Shown piece by piece: positions 1 to 9,566 of a DNA stretch of 64,000 nt. The stretch covers positions 236,333 to 300,332 of the forward strand of contig NW_022985221.1 of the NCBI RefSeq assembly GCF_010093535.1. Direction: 5' to 3'. Position 1 is the first letter of the stretch. Each line of letters starts with the position of its first letter. The notes under the pieces were generated by a model. The model ran no database searches. It worked only from the letters and a program-made list of their open reading frames with translations, and was not told the DNA's origin. The DNA comes from Lindgomyces ingoldianus (Eukaryota > Ascomycota > Dothideomycetes > Pleosporales > Lindgomycetaceae). Made by a program: the position numbers and the translations under genes.

Positions 1-620
1 AGAGTGTCTCTTCTTCTTATTAGTCTCTTCTCTAAGAGGAGTTCGTCGATATTGACGAAGCTCCTCCCAGAGTTGTGCGCTTGCATGACAATGTGAACGT
101 GTTCGTAAGCTGTTTTCAAGGTATTGACAATACTTTGCCCCAGTGCATTGGTATTTCCACCGCAAAGCCTGGCCGCCCAGGTAGAGGCAAGTAGTGCCTT
201 TCTTCTTCGCTTTATTCTTGCGGCAGTATTGAAACTGAAGGTCAGCAAAAGATGTTTAGAACATGTTAGGAATATATTGCTCACTGCTAATGCTTCTTGA
301 AGCACCTCCTGAATATCCCTCTTATCTGTACTAACACAATATGTATACCCTCTAGGTAGTGTTTGCGGATACTCAGGAAGGACTTGAGCTTGCTGGATTC
401 TAGCTGTACGTAGAGGTGCTGCGGCAGACGACGTAAGAATTGTGAGCTCCTGATTTTGCTAATAGCATGTTACCAACGTCTTGTTAACCTATTGTGAACA
501 TGTTTATACCTCATCATCAACCTCACTACCTTCTCCGTCCTCCACTCCTACCCAATCTTGCTCATCTTGATTTTGGGGCTGAGCAGTCTGTTGTAGCAAG
601 TTAAAATCTAGGTTCTGCAT
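1..620 (-). CDS. Partial gene of unknown fungal family with Cys-rich motif (3' end beyond window)
   Basis: Three exons read on the minus strand in one consistent frame: 620-510, 449-285 and 234-1, the last still open at the window edge. The start ATG (620-618) opens an acidic, Gln-rich N-terminus (MQNLDFNLLQQTAQPQNQDE). Introns are 509-450 (GTATAA...TCAG) and 284-235 (GTGAGC...CTGACCTTCAG); both are phase 0. Exon 3 encodes RWKYQCTGAKYCQYL, a Cys-x(5)-Cys segment followed by a charged helix-like stretch. From memory, similar Cys segments occur in uncharacterised, often repeated, fungal proteins; no function is known to me. Only the first 170 residues are visible. The gene is inferred from the splice logic and motif; the alternative frame across exon 3 is also open but lacks the Cys pattern. 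Confidence 0.5.
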
Positions 621-1763
621 GGCTAGTAAGTAAGTAGCAGGAACGGAAGAGGATTTGAAGAGACCAGTCCAGCAGAGATTTCATCAGGCCAACAAAATCC
701 TGCCAAGACGTTAGTATGCATTAGCGTGTAGCTGCCCCACCTTTAGCGTTGGCCTGCTGACGTGCAACCTCCACACCCACTATTTCTGACATGATGACAT
801 TTTCAATCACCTATGCACTTTCACTCCCCAATTTCATCAGTTATACAGCATTCACTTACTGAGCGTTCCGTGGTGAACTTCATTCATGAAAGCAATATGA
901 ACCGTGTTAATGTCACTCCCATACCCCAACTGATTGAAGTATTAAGGAATGTCCTCCTTCACGACTTTCTTCATGCTCAGATTGACGACCCATACTTGCC
1001 GATAGAAATTTGCTTCTGGGTTGTTCGGACACTTTCCATGCCATATAGCGAAGGCAGAGTTGGCTAATATTTTCTTAACTAACAACCCTTCACAAAGTTT
1101 CTGAAAACTTGCTCAATGCACAATTGAACCCTTGTTGATAGCTTCTAGGTTGCAGTGGGGTCAGACATCAAATACTCATCGCAGGTTAGACACCTGCGGT
1201 TCTTATAGGACGGAGAAGTCCCGTGGCACCCAACCGCAACATCTTGCCTCTCTCTGAGCCTCCAGCAACATGGCTTGCATACAATTTTCACAGTATTGCG
1301 TAGTTGAGGTATCGACCCGCTCCGCATTCATACCATCAAAGAAAGTTACCCCAGCCATTTATCGAAGATAACCGAGTCGGGTGCAATGGCCTTGAACTAC
1401 CTCAATATCCTCCCTGCTCTTGCTTTCAGTTTTTCGACAAAACTGATCCCTGTTCACTTTCTTCTATTGTACAATACTATGTGTTGTTTCTCACAGGTCC
1501 ATTCACTACTTCAACTACTGCACGTTCACCAACAGCGCTTTTTCTTATTATCTATTCAATTGTATTGTGCGTATACATTTATAATGCGAGCTGCCCACTT
1601 TGGAATGGGTATAAGAAACCCTTCGTATTTCTACCTATCCTTCTTCATCAAACGCACGCCCAATAATCTCTACTGCAATACACAAAGCAAAGCGCCTTAA
1701 TACCCAGCTTCAACTTCGCCCACGCATCTGATCAATTCCATTCTTAGCCAGTCCAGGATCATC
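621..1763. other. Intergenic region upstream of the LPMO gene
   Basis: No supported gene. The stretch 1390-1760 is pyrimidine-rich on the plus strand, with runs such as CTTCTTCATC, and probably includes the promoter and 5' leader of the LPMO gene that starts at 1764. Short open frames here (for example 813-1067 and 1304-1666) have no recognisable domain. Confidence 0.5.
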
Positions 1764-2927
1764 ATGCTTTACGGCGCGAAGCTTGCCCTCTTGGGCACTG
1801 TCATATCAACTATAGCATCTTCTGCCTACGCTCACATGATTTTGGCGAACCCTATTCCCTTCGGCCCACCTGGCAACACTCCCCTCGACAACGCTCCCCT
1901 CGATCCACAAGGCTCCAACTTTCCATGCAAACAGCGTGATGGCGATCCATACGTCATCCAGAAAATGAACTATCTGGCGGTCGGTTCTCAGCAGACTCTT
2001 TCATTTTCTGGAACCGCGGTTCACAGTGGTGGCTCTTGTCAGCTTGCTGTCTCACTTGACAGGGAGCCTACGAAGTCTTCCAAGTGGAAAGTCATCTACT
2101 CCATCGAGGGTGGTTGCCCTGGAGTTGGTGGCGCAGCCACCACCTTTCCATTCACCGTCCCCAAGGAACTCCCCAATGGCCAAGCAACGTTTGCGTGGCT
2201 ATGGTGGAATCATAGCGGTAATCGAGAAATCTATATGAACTGCGCTCCTATCACTGTTAGTGGTGGTAGCGAAGGGCAGGACGATTTCAACCAGCTCCCT
2301 GATGTCGTGTTCGTAAACCTCGTAGCTCTGAACACCTGTAAGAACCACGAAAATTTCGACTACATTTTCGAAAACCCTGGAGAGTATAAAACTAAGATTG
2401 GTTCCGGTCCTTTCGAAGCGCTTTGTCCAGGTGGTGCCGCAGGTCAGCTGCCTGTAGGCATGCCTTCAACTGCTGCCCCAACTTCGAGAGCTACCCAGAC
2501 TCCAAACAATGGACAGCATACTCAAACTCAGGCTTCTCAGACACCGGCTTCTCAAGCACTCAGTGTTCCTTCGGCTCCTGTAATCCCATCTCAAGCCCCC
2601 ACTCCAAGCAGTGCCCCGATTTCAGCCCCTCCGAACATCGCCTCTACCGTTCACACCCTCGTCACAGTTACTGCCCCCACCAGTGGTGCCTCATCTGTTA
2701 CCCCATCAGCTGCTCCGCCAGTTGTTCCATCAGCCCCTCCCGCTACTCCCGGTGGAGGTAGCACTTGCAGCACCGACGGCGCCCTCGTCTGCAACGGCGA
2801 GGACCAATTCGGACTCTGCAACCACGGCAAAGTTGTCTTCCAGCCTATCGCCGCCGGTACCAGGTGTCAGAATGGCCGGATTACCAAGCGCTATTTCGCC
2901 CATCGTGCTCAGCGTGCTCATCTGTAA
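1764..2927 (+). CDS. Secreted AA11-type lytic polysaccharide monooxygenase with C-terminal X278-like module
   Basis: Intronless, 387 aa. A 23-residue signal peptide ends in SAYA, so the mature protein starts with His24, as LPMOs require for the copper 'histidine brace'. The second brace residue is His87 in AVHSGGSCQ, and the probable axial tyrosine is Tyr157 in NREIYMNC. The AA11 block DREPTKSSKW...IEGGCPG is present. A Ser/Thr/Pro-rich linker (about residues 225-330) leads to a Cys-rich C-terminal module (CSTDGALVCN...GTRCQNGRI), the pattern of the X278 chitin-binding-like domain often attached to AA11. AA11 enzymes oxidatively cleave chitin; the substrate here is inferred from the family. 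The start ATG at 1764 is the only one that supplies the signal peptide. Family assignment is confident. Confidence 0.93.
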   Translation: MLYGAKLALLGTVISTIASSAYAHMILANPIPFGPPGNTPLDNAPLDPQGSNFPCKQRDGDPYVIQKMNYLAVGSQQTLSFSGTAVHSGGSCQLAVSLDREPTKSSKWKVIYSIEGGCPGVGGAATTFPFTVPKELPNGQATFAWLWWNHSGNREIYMNCAPITVSGGSEGQDDFNQLPDVVFVNLVALNTCKNHENFDYIFENPGEYKTKIGSGPFEALCPGGAAGQLPVGMPSTAAPTSRATQTPNNGQHTQTQASQTPASQALSVPSAPVIPSQAPTPSSAPISAPPNIASTVHTLVTVTAPTSGASSVTPSAAPPVVPSAPPATPGGGSTCSTDGALVCNGEDQFGLCNHGKVVFQPIAAGTRCQNGRITKRYFAHRAQRAHL

Positions 2928-3056
2928 ACGGTGTCACATCCTAATCTAAGCTAACAACATTCCTGGTCTTTGAGCATCTTATTCTCTGGTAGAATAGGAG
3001 GAAGAGTCTTTCAAAAGACCGTGGGGGCGTTCTTAATCTTCATCTTGCAAAAGTAC

Positions 3057-3064
3057 AATATGCA
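3057..3064. repeat. Left 8-bp target site duplication (AATATGCA) of hAT-like element
   Basis: AATATGCA immediately precedes the inverted terminus CAGGGCTTCC and is repeated exactly at 3683-3690 after the other terminus. An 8-bp duplication is the hallmark of hAT transposition. Confidence 0.9.
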
Positions 3065-3682
3065 CAGGGCTTCCAACGAGGCGTAGTACTGTACGATTGG
3101 GCGATTTTGAGGCCTGTACGGGTGAGATTTTGTGTACGTTCGTACGACAGGGAGGAGGAGAGGTAGGTGTACGTATCGTAACTGTTACGGCTCACGTGAT
3201 CTGTACGAGTAGTATGATTTGATTAAAGTACGCCGTACTCTAGTTAAAACAGCTAAGACTATAGGTCTCTAGAGACGCAAGATTAAGGTCTAATTAACTA
3301 TAAAATAACTAGTTCTCCCTAGTAACAAGAGCAGATAGGACTAGATGAGGCCTGTAAGGCGGCAAGAGGCGTGGATAGATAACTCTGCAATAGAAAATGG
3401 TCTGTAATAGGCATTTTTGAGACGACAGACTGCAGATGGATAGATTAAACCCCTTAGAAAGAGATTTAAGCGCCCGCAGGCCTCCTGCTCGCCAGAGCCC
3501 TCCTACCCCTCCAGAACCCCTATACAAACTTCCTAAAAGGGTAATACGATCTGTACTACGTACCGTACCTAGGGCATCATTAATTGTACGGTACGGCTCA
3601 CGAACTCGGTACGTTCGTACTGAACACGTGACCGTTACGGTTCACTTTGTACGGACCGTAGTACGGCCCGTTGGAAGCCCTG
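3065..3682. mobile_element. Non-autonomous hAT-like transposon (618 bp)
   Basis: The ends are inverted copies. The left begins CAGGGCTTCCAACGAGGCGT, and the right, read in reverse complement, begins CAGGGCTTCCAACGGGCCGT; the first 14 bases are identical. An exact 8-bp duplication AATATGCA flanks the element. The interior carries no transposase but is densely packed near both ends with GTACG/CGTAC pentamers, like the subterminal repeats that hAT transposases bind. Superfamily assignment rests on the 8-bp duplication and the CAGGG terminus. The 130-codon open frame at 3436-3828 runs across the element edge and is not considered coding. Confidence 0.85.
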
Positions 3683-3690
3683 AATATGCA
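3683..3690. repeat. Right 8-bp target site duplication (AATATGCA)
   Basis: Exact partner of 3057-3064, immediately after the terminal ...AAGCCCTG. Confidence 0.9.
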
Positions 3691-4074
3691 CACGTACCAT
3701 TTTTACATGTGTATCTCATTGCAATACATAAACTCATTTTCTCCTCTGTTCTTTTCCCCTGCCTTGCTGGAGGAAAAGGGAAGGAGAATAAATGTATGTG
3801 TTGTGGATTGATTTACATTAATTTTTAACACCATATGGGGAGGCCTAATTTGGGTAGTACACTTTAATAGAACCTTATTTGGGAAACCTTACGTCTTACT
3901 GATGGCTGGGATGGACTTTTAATGTTTAGATCTAAGCTAGCGCGTGGTTTGATGTTGCGTACGCGGAATACGATGGCAGCTATATACGTCTTGGGCTGAT
4001 TCCGTTGTTGATTGACTGGTAAGATGAGATGCCAGGAAAGCTTAATAGAGCAGGCAGAAATATCAATTCAAGGG
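3691..4074. other. Spacer between two transposons
   Basis: About 380 bp of AT-rich sequence with no coding signal that I can support. It separates the hAT-like element from the long-armed element beginning at 4077. Confidence 0.5.
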
Positions 4075-4076
4075 TA

Positions 4077-4878
4077 AGGTGCCTCCCTGCGTAGCGAGAC
4101 ACCCTGTGTGGCGAGACAAATGAGGGGTACTTTGACTTTTAGCAATTGGAGAACCTCTGCGCACAACGAATATTGCTATAGATTTATGAAGATAATACGC
4201 TGTAGCTAATTTTAAGTGTCTACAATGCATTCCTATAAAAAATTACGTTCGCATCGTTGTCTCTGAGCTTAATTTGTACAGCGCCTTCTTTCGTGGCATA
4301 ACAGATTGCTCTCCCCACAGCGTCAACCATTAGTCTTTATTGTTCTAAATTTTGCAAAATAGCCTTGTCTGAGCCTCTGAACCTCCCTCTAATGCTCAGA
4401 AGTCATTATTAGCCTTGCACGCGCTATTGCAGGCAAATTCATGCAGCGTCGCCATGCCGGTTGGTACTTCTAGCGGAAGCGAGACTCTAACCCTAGCTAA
4501 TGCAATTTGACCGTGCACGTCACATCTCATCGTTTGGGGGTAATTTACCAAAGGATCTGTGGCTGTGCAGATCGCACAAGCGCTCGGAATATCTGTAAAT
4601 CCGCCACAGGATTGGGAGCAATGCCAAAGAGAGTGACTCAGCAACCCGGCTCAGAAACGGCAACGGTCTAGGGCGCGGGAACTAAATCCGGGCGCCACAG
4701 CACGTGCATAGAGCAACCCTCAAATATCATCTTTCTCAAAAAAGCTCTCAACGCCTCTCGCACAAGGTCAGTGCCAGCGCGGTTCGGCCGTCCTCCTTGC
4801 TAGTGGTGGCAAGATTCGTGTACCGCCGAAGTACCTGTTACAGTCGTATCGTGCTTACAAATAAGCTTCTAGAACATA
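4077..4878 (+). repeat. Left long inverted arm
   Basis: About 0.8 kb matching the reverse complement of 8790-9566 with substitutions and small indels. Landmarks shared by both arms are GAGGGGTACTTTGACTTTTA near the tip, CTGTAGCTAAT and CTCTGAGC further in, GGATTGGGAGCA in the middle, and CTTACAAATAAGCTTCT at the inner end. The match stops at the nested MITE insertion. Confidence 0.8.
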
Positions 4879-5030
4879 CACCCCCCTCCCATGAGCGGAC
4901 TGCTAGCGTCGCACGGCCATGTGGCTCATACAACGAACCAGCGTGTATATCCACCTCTCAACTCTTACTCTGATTCGCTAGTTGCAACATTCTTAAGCGG
5001 AGCTAGCAGTCCGCTCATGGGAGGGGGGTG
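4879..5030. mobile_element. Nested 152-bp MITE with 29-bp perfect inverted ends and TA duplication
   Basis: The left end CACCCCCCTCCCATGAGCGG and the following nine bases recur as an exact reverse complement ending at 5030, giving 29 bp of perfect terminal inverted repeat. TA sits on both sides (4877-4878 and 5031-5032). The right long arm lacks this insertion: its counterpart reads ...AGCTTCTGGATCATACAG. The insertion therefore happened after the arms formed. Size, ends and TA duplication fit a Tc1/mariner-type MITE. No coding capacity. Confidence 0.85.
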
Positions 5031-5626
5031 TATCTCTGAAATTTCCGCAAAAGGAGCCTGGCGCCTGCGCCGCGTGCTCGGGATCGCCCCGCCGGTTGCT
5101 AGCCGCCTGCGAAGTTTCTAGACTTATATAATCGCATAACAGCCTTTAAGGCATTGTGCTCCTAACATTGGTGCATTAGGCGGCGAAATATGCCGATATA
5201 GCTAAGTTCGAACGAGCGACACCACTGCCCGAAGGAGCTGCGTCACGTGACCCTTTGCTACAAAACCGAGCAAAAGATCTGTTTTGGCTTTGGCATCGTT
5301 GCCGTGAGACCTGCTCCTCGACTCTTAACCAGGAATCAGCCTTGCATTATCACTGCGGCTTCACCGATATATCAGTCCACAATGCGGGCGGACACCAATC
5401 ATCGCACGACACCTCACTCTTCATCTCAGCCTTGCTGTGGATCTGTTGCAGCCTGTTTCCCGATCAGCCTTTCGTGAACCAGATCTAAAATCAGTTTATA
5501 CAAGTAATCGATCTACTCATCTCTGTTAATTGATCCGGTCTTCTCGCTTCAACGATAACATTTGTTTGCTCTTGTTAGGGTCGAGCACTGCTCTCGAAGA
5601 ACGTTCTCGGTCCTTATCTAATCGTG
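5031..5626. other. Internal spacer / probable promoter of the 782-codon ORF
   Basis: Lies between the nested MITE and the ORF. It contains short open frames with no recognisable product. A pyrimidine-rich tract (5370-5460) precedes the ORF start. Confidence 0.4.
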
Positions 5627-7972
5627 ATGGTTCCCTGGCAGCTTTCTGTCGAACTGACCAGGCTGTTCGAGCCACTGGTTACGGGAGCAGCTACAAACGC
5701 CCTCTCCGATGTGGTTTCTTGGGCTAAGAGCGTCCGAAAGGCGGGTTCAGACGTGACCGTTGAAATGGACCTAGCTACAGTATTCGGACGAGGCAGAATC
5801 GAACCGGCTCTCGAGGAAAGTTTCCAGGAAGCCGTGGTAAAGCCTTTTACGATAACGAGAATCCATCGTGGCAACGAACACGACAACCTTGAGCTTTCTA
5901 CAGGCGCGGGCCACACGCTCACATGGAAGCAGAATCCGATGTATCGCGAACTGTTCTCGTCAGTCATCCAGCTCTCGTTTCTAGGATGGATCCATGAGAG
6001 GAGCTCTCTAGCGACAACGCTTAGCGACTGCTTCACAGAAAGATTCGATGCAAAGTTGTCCAAAATGGAAAGCCCCGGGGTCGACGGCATATACCGTACC
6101 CTAGAAGCGTGCAGTTCGGAGACTTCCGATTTTAGATGGTCCGGATATGTCACACAGGCTAGTTCCAGGCTCGGAAGAGTTCTTGGGGGTATCCGAAAGC
6201 CTCACAGCGACTTGCTTGGGTTGCCGGCCAATATCCTCTTCCACTGCCTCGATTTTCTCTACGTTGTCCAAAGGATGCCCGAAGAGCGGTACATGGAGGT
6301 TGACGGACCAGAGGGCATCTTGGCTCTGATAATCTGGACCCACTACATCCTTGGATTAAGTATCCTTATCAAGAATATAAAATCTCAAGACGAAGTGATT
6401 TTCGAAAACAAAGAGAACCCCAATCCGGTCGTTACTGTCAGGCTCAACGACGCAGAGTATCTTGGCGAGGAGTCCACGGTATGCCTTTATTCAAAAGAAC
6501 GTGAACTGATACTATCGCCGGACCCTGAACTTCTCAGCAACAGAAAAGTCGAAGTCCTGGAACGTCTCCAACTTAGGGGATACGGAACCATCACACTATG
6601 TAGACTCCTAAATGAGCCGGTCGACACCTTCATTCACGGGCCTGATAATGCGTTCTTAGTTGAAGCGACCGAGTTCGTAGTCGCCCTGGCCGGTCAAATC
6701 TCCCATCGACTTGTGCGAGTACGGGATCCATATGAGCACCGGGTAACTCGACCTCAATCTACCATCCCTATCAATTCCCAGATCTTTGACGCGGCTAGCA
6801 TTTTATTCGGGAGCCCTTACTCCATAGATCGCAAGGATAGGGTCCGCTTTCTCAAGGAGAGCGTAGAGAAATTCTGTGAAATGATGCAGCAGGATACGTA
6901 CTGGTTGAACTTTGCCCTCCCACTGGCACTAGAGAAACGATTGAAAACCCTACACTTATCTAGCGCCAAAGATTCTGCTACTATGGACAGTTTGGTTACG
7001 CTAGCCACTACTCTTGTGTGTCTGGCTCGAGTACCGAACCTGGATACCTGTATTGAGTTAAAGTTGGCATATGGAGGTCCAAGACACAAAATTCGCAATT
7101 TTACCGATAAAATCTCCCGAGATTGCGACACCATTGATCTGGAGCATCTTGACATCTACGGTCACCTCAGCGGTCTACTTTTAGGCTCGAAAAGCCTCGA
7201 CCTTCGCGCGCGGGATCGTGGTGTATTCATGATAAGCGACTTTGGGTGGACGGTCAGTCTTCCTGTTTATGGTGAATCAGATCCGGCTATGGTGGATCCG
7301 GAGAGCGTATTCATATTCAAGGGGGTACCAACGAGGTCCAAAACTCTGGAGCGTAAGCCCCGGGTTCTAGATGGTGCCGTCATGGACCTAAGACCACTCC
7401 CGACCCCGAGGTTTAACTCTGTTTCGGATCGTGGAACGAAATCCTACCAACCAAGGTGCATCTCTCCAGTACAAAGCTGGAAAGAGTATGTTGGATCCCG
7501 TTTAGACGGTTTCCACGTATTGGTGAAAGCCACAGGCATTCATTCGGAGCACTTAGACCAACATGGAAACCCCCTGCCGTTCCAGCGCGTTCTCGGGTAC
7601 CGCTTCTTACATGAAACCTTATGGGACGCTTATCTAGCCTCACAGTGTGAACGCGAATGCAATAATAGAATTGATGAGGGGCAAAGCGCGAAAAAACGAA
7701 AAGACGAAGCGGTTCTCGGCATGGGTGTGGCCACTTCAGCGGGCAATTGGACGTGGGGTGATGATACATTTGAGGATCACAAAGCGATGTTTCCTGAACG
7801 TCTGGTAGTAATACTTGTCAAAAACGACCAAAGATCACGATGGTTAGCCGTGCTTGCTGCAGGACGTCGGACACATGACAGGAAGCTGATGATTCGTGGA
7901 AGCCTTTGCTGCGAGGATTGCGCCGTCCAAGCAGCAGCGGACCGGTCGGGAAGATGGATTATTGTTATCTGA
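5627..7972 (+). CDS. Transposon-borne protein of unknown function (781 aa), distant homologue of the 825-aa protein at 33955
   Basis: Single uninterrupted exon; the first ATG is at 5627, and a GTG just upstream is not used in a nuclear gene. I recognise no catalytic domain. Around residues 228-285 a segment (GILALIIWTHYILGLSILIK, then VTVRLNDAEYL) aligns by eye with residues 235-290 of the 825-aa protein (GWLAAVAEWFFELRVTMEK, then VKIVFQDNAEQ). The C-terminal tail (CCEDCAVQAA...WIIVI) resembles the other protein's end (ECLQCCVETA...FCFIY). I recall similar-length hypothetical proteins in other filamentous ascomycetes, without known role. A basic patch near residue 685 (AKKRKDE) could be a nuclear signal. 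The frame is intact although the element's arms have decayed. It could be captured host cargo or a component needed for the element. Confidence 0.75.
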   Translation: MVPWQLSVELTRLFEPLVTGAATNALSDVVSWAKSVRKAGSDVTVEMDLATVFGRGRIEPALEESFQEAVVKPFTITRIHRGNEHDNLELSTGAGHTLTWKQNPMYRELFSSVIQLSFLGWIHERSSLATTLSDCFTERFDAKLSKMESPGVDGIYRTLEACSSETSDFRWSGYVTQASSRLGRVLGGIRKPHSDLLGLPANILFHCLDFLYVVQRMPEERYMEVDGPEGILALIIWTHYILGLSILIKNIKSQDEVIFENKENPNPVVTVRLNDAEYLGEESTVCLYSKERELILSPDPELLSNRKVEVLERLQLRGYGTITLCRLLNEPVDTFIHGPDNAFLVEATEFVVALAGQISHRLVRVRDPYEHRVTRPQSTIPINSQIFDAASILFGSPYSIDRKDRVRFLKESVEKFCEMMQQDTYWLNFALPLALEKRLKTLHLSSAKDSATMDSLVTLATTLVCLARVPNLDTCIELKLAYGGPRHKIRNFTDKISRDCDTIDLEHLDIYGHLSGLLLGSKSLDLRARDRGVFMISDFGWTVSLPVYGESDPAMVDPESVFIFKGVPTRSKTLERKPRVLDGAVMDLRPLPTPRFNSVSDRGTKSYQPRCISPVQSWKEYVGSRLDGFHVLVKATGIHSEHLDQHGNPLPFQRVLGYRFLHETLWDAYLASQCERECNNRIDEGQSAKKRKDEAVLGMGVATSAGNWTWGDDTFEDHKAMFPERLVVILVKNDQRSRWLAVLAAGRRTHDRKLMIRGSLCCEDCAVQAAADRSGRWIIVI

Positions 7973-8356
7973 AATTCTTGCTATATTCAATTAAGAAGGT
8001 TCCCATACTTCATCATCTCTTACCAAGCATAATTTTCTATTAAGCATGATTTCTGTTATCAAGTTATAATGAATATGCTAAAATAAACGCACTAACTCTT
8101 ATAGAATTAAAGAAGTGTATTGAGCTTAGCACTAGCAGTTTAAGCTTTTAGCTACTTCTGGGTCTTGTCTACACTTAAGCCACAATTAGCGATGATCATA
8201 GGCTACATTCTGCCCCCTATCCATGAAAATTTAACATGTTTACGTTACAGTATCCATTGTAATCGAAGATTTACCCATGACGTTCGACAACTAAGGCTGG
8301 GAGTACCATTCATCTCGATGATTAGGGCGGAAGTTGAACAATTCTGGCTTATGCCA
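7973..8356. other. Spacer downstream of the 782-codon ORF
   Basis: AT-rich, about 380 bp, probably the ORF's 3' UTR. An AATAAA-like AAAATAAACG occurs near 8080. Nothing else seen. Confidence 0.4.
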
Positions 8357-8760
8357 CTAAGTTCGAGCACTTCTAAATGAGTGTGAAATCTTTCCATTCA
8401 TCCTCTTTTCTGCCGTACTAATTTCCGGAGTTTCAAGACTTTGTGATAAGCCGCTCACGAATTGACGGACAGCCCAAGCCGACGCAGCTCGTTCCTCCCG
8501 GCGGGCCCGGATGACTTCTCGACAGAGCGCGTCCGTTAAATCAGCGAACTCTACAGCCATATAATTTTTTCGACGACATCGTTGGCAAGCTCTTCATATG
8601 GTACTTGTCCCGTGACAAGATAATATATGGTTGAACCAAGGGCGAATATGTCTTCGTCGACGGTGGGCGGCTTCTTTAGCAGACCCCGAGCAGATGATTG
8701 CTTAGGCTGCTGACGACAACGTGCTTTTACAACACAACGTAATTCGAGCATACAGTACAT
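8357..8760 (-). pseudogene. Decayed protein kinase C-lobe fragment
   Basis: Read on the minus strand, 8760-8551 encodes DEDIFALGSTIYYLVTGQVP followed by YEELANDVVEKII. This is the kinase segment after the activation loop (the invariant D of subdomain IX, GSTIYYLVTG). The frame stops at a TAG (8553-8551), and the continuation FADLTDALCREVIRARREE, then ASAWAVRQF, is in another frame (8560-8357). A shift of reading frame therefore separates two parts of one domain. The N-lobe, the catalytic HRD and DFG motifs and a start are missing upstream, where the right arm begins. It is a relic carried inside the long-armed element, and resembles fungal kinases of the 'FALGSTIYEIMTG' kind (from memory). 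Confidence 0.65.
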
Positions 8761-8789
8761 TTAGCTACCCTATTGCCGACATGTCGCTG

Positions 8790-9566
8790 TATGATCCAGA
8801 AGCTTATTTGTAAGCAAGATGCCGCTGTAACAGGTACTTTGGCGGTACGGGTTCTTGCCACCGCTAGCAGGGAGGACGGCCGACCCGCACCGGCCTTGAC
8901 CTTGCGGGGTGGCGAATTCTATATGTGTTCTCAGAGAATTGAGTTGGTTGACGGGAGGCATGGCTAAGGCTGAGGGGCGGATGCCAAGTTGTGAGACTGA
9001 CATGTGTTGGCTGACTAAACGAGCGCCAGCCCTCACTGCGCTGCTCCCAATCCTAAGTCGGGTTTACTAATATTCCGAGCGCTTGCACGATCTGCACAGC
9101 CATAGATCTTATAGTAAATTACCCGCGGAGTCATCTCGCATTAGCCAGAATTAGTGGTTCGCTTCCGCTGGAAGTACCAATTGACATGGCAGCTCAGCAT
9201 GAATTTGCCCGCGACAGCGCACTCCAGGCTAATAATAACTTCTAAGCAGTAGAGGGAGGTTCTAAGGCTTAGATAGGAGTATTCTACGAAAATTCAGAGC
9301 GATAAAAACCTAACATTAGCGCCATAGGGAGGGAGGACTGTTATAATATAAAAGAAGGTGCTGTATAAATTAGGCTCAGAGGCGACAATGCGACAGTAAT
9401 ATTCAGGAAAGAGTAGATTATAGACATTTAGTATTAGCTACAGCAGATTATTTTTATTAAATTATAGCAATATTTGTTGTGCGGATGCGTTTTCTAGTTG
9501 CTAAAAGTCAAAGTACCCCTCATTTGTCTCGCCACATAGGGTGTCTCGCTACGCAGGGATGCACCT
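8790..9566 (-). repeat. Right long inverted arm
   Basis: Reverse-complement partner of 4077-4878. Where the arms differ, many differences are C/T or G/A: left TACAGCGCCTTCTTTCG versus right TACAGCACCTTCTTTTA. The right arm is more AT-rich. This is the pattern expected from repeat-induced point mutation or cytosine deamination. Confidence 0.8.

Larger units (their letters stand above)
4077..9566. mobile_element. 5.49-kb long-armed inverted-repeat element carrying a 782-codon ORF and a kinase remnant
   Basis: The two ends are long inverted copies of each other: 4077-4878 and 8790-9566. Both outermost termini read AGGTGC(C/A)TCCCTGCG followed by TAGCGAGACACCC, next to TA (4075-4076 and 9567-9568), which is consistent with a TA target duplication. 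A near-direct repeat lies within each terminus (GCGTAGCGAGACA, then TGTGTGGCGAGACA or TATGTGGCGAGACA). Between the arms lie an intact 782-codon ORF (5627-7972) and a decayed kinase C-lobe (8357-8760). No transposase-like catalytic domain is recognisable, so mobility would need a trans-acting enzyme. Alternatives are a fold-back element or an inverted duplication. TA flanks suggest, but do not prove, a Tc1/mariner-type mechanism. Confidence 0.7.

Noticed and set aside
1304..1700. Two overlapping ORFs before the LPMO gene
   Set aside because: Both lie in the pyrimidine-rich leader region and encode no recognisable sequence.
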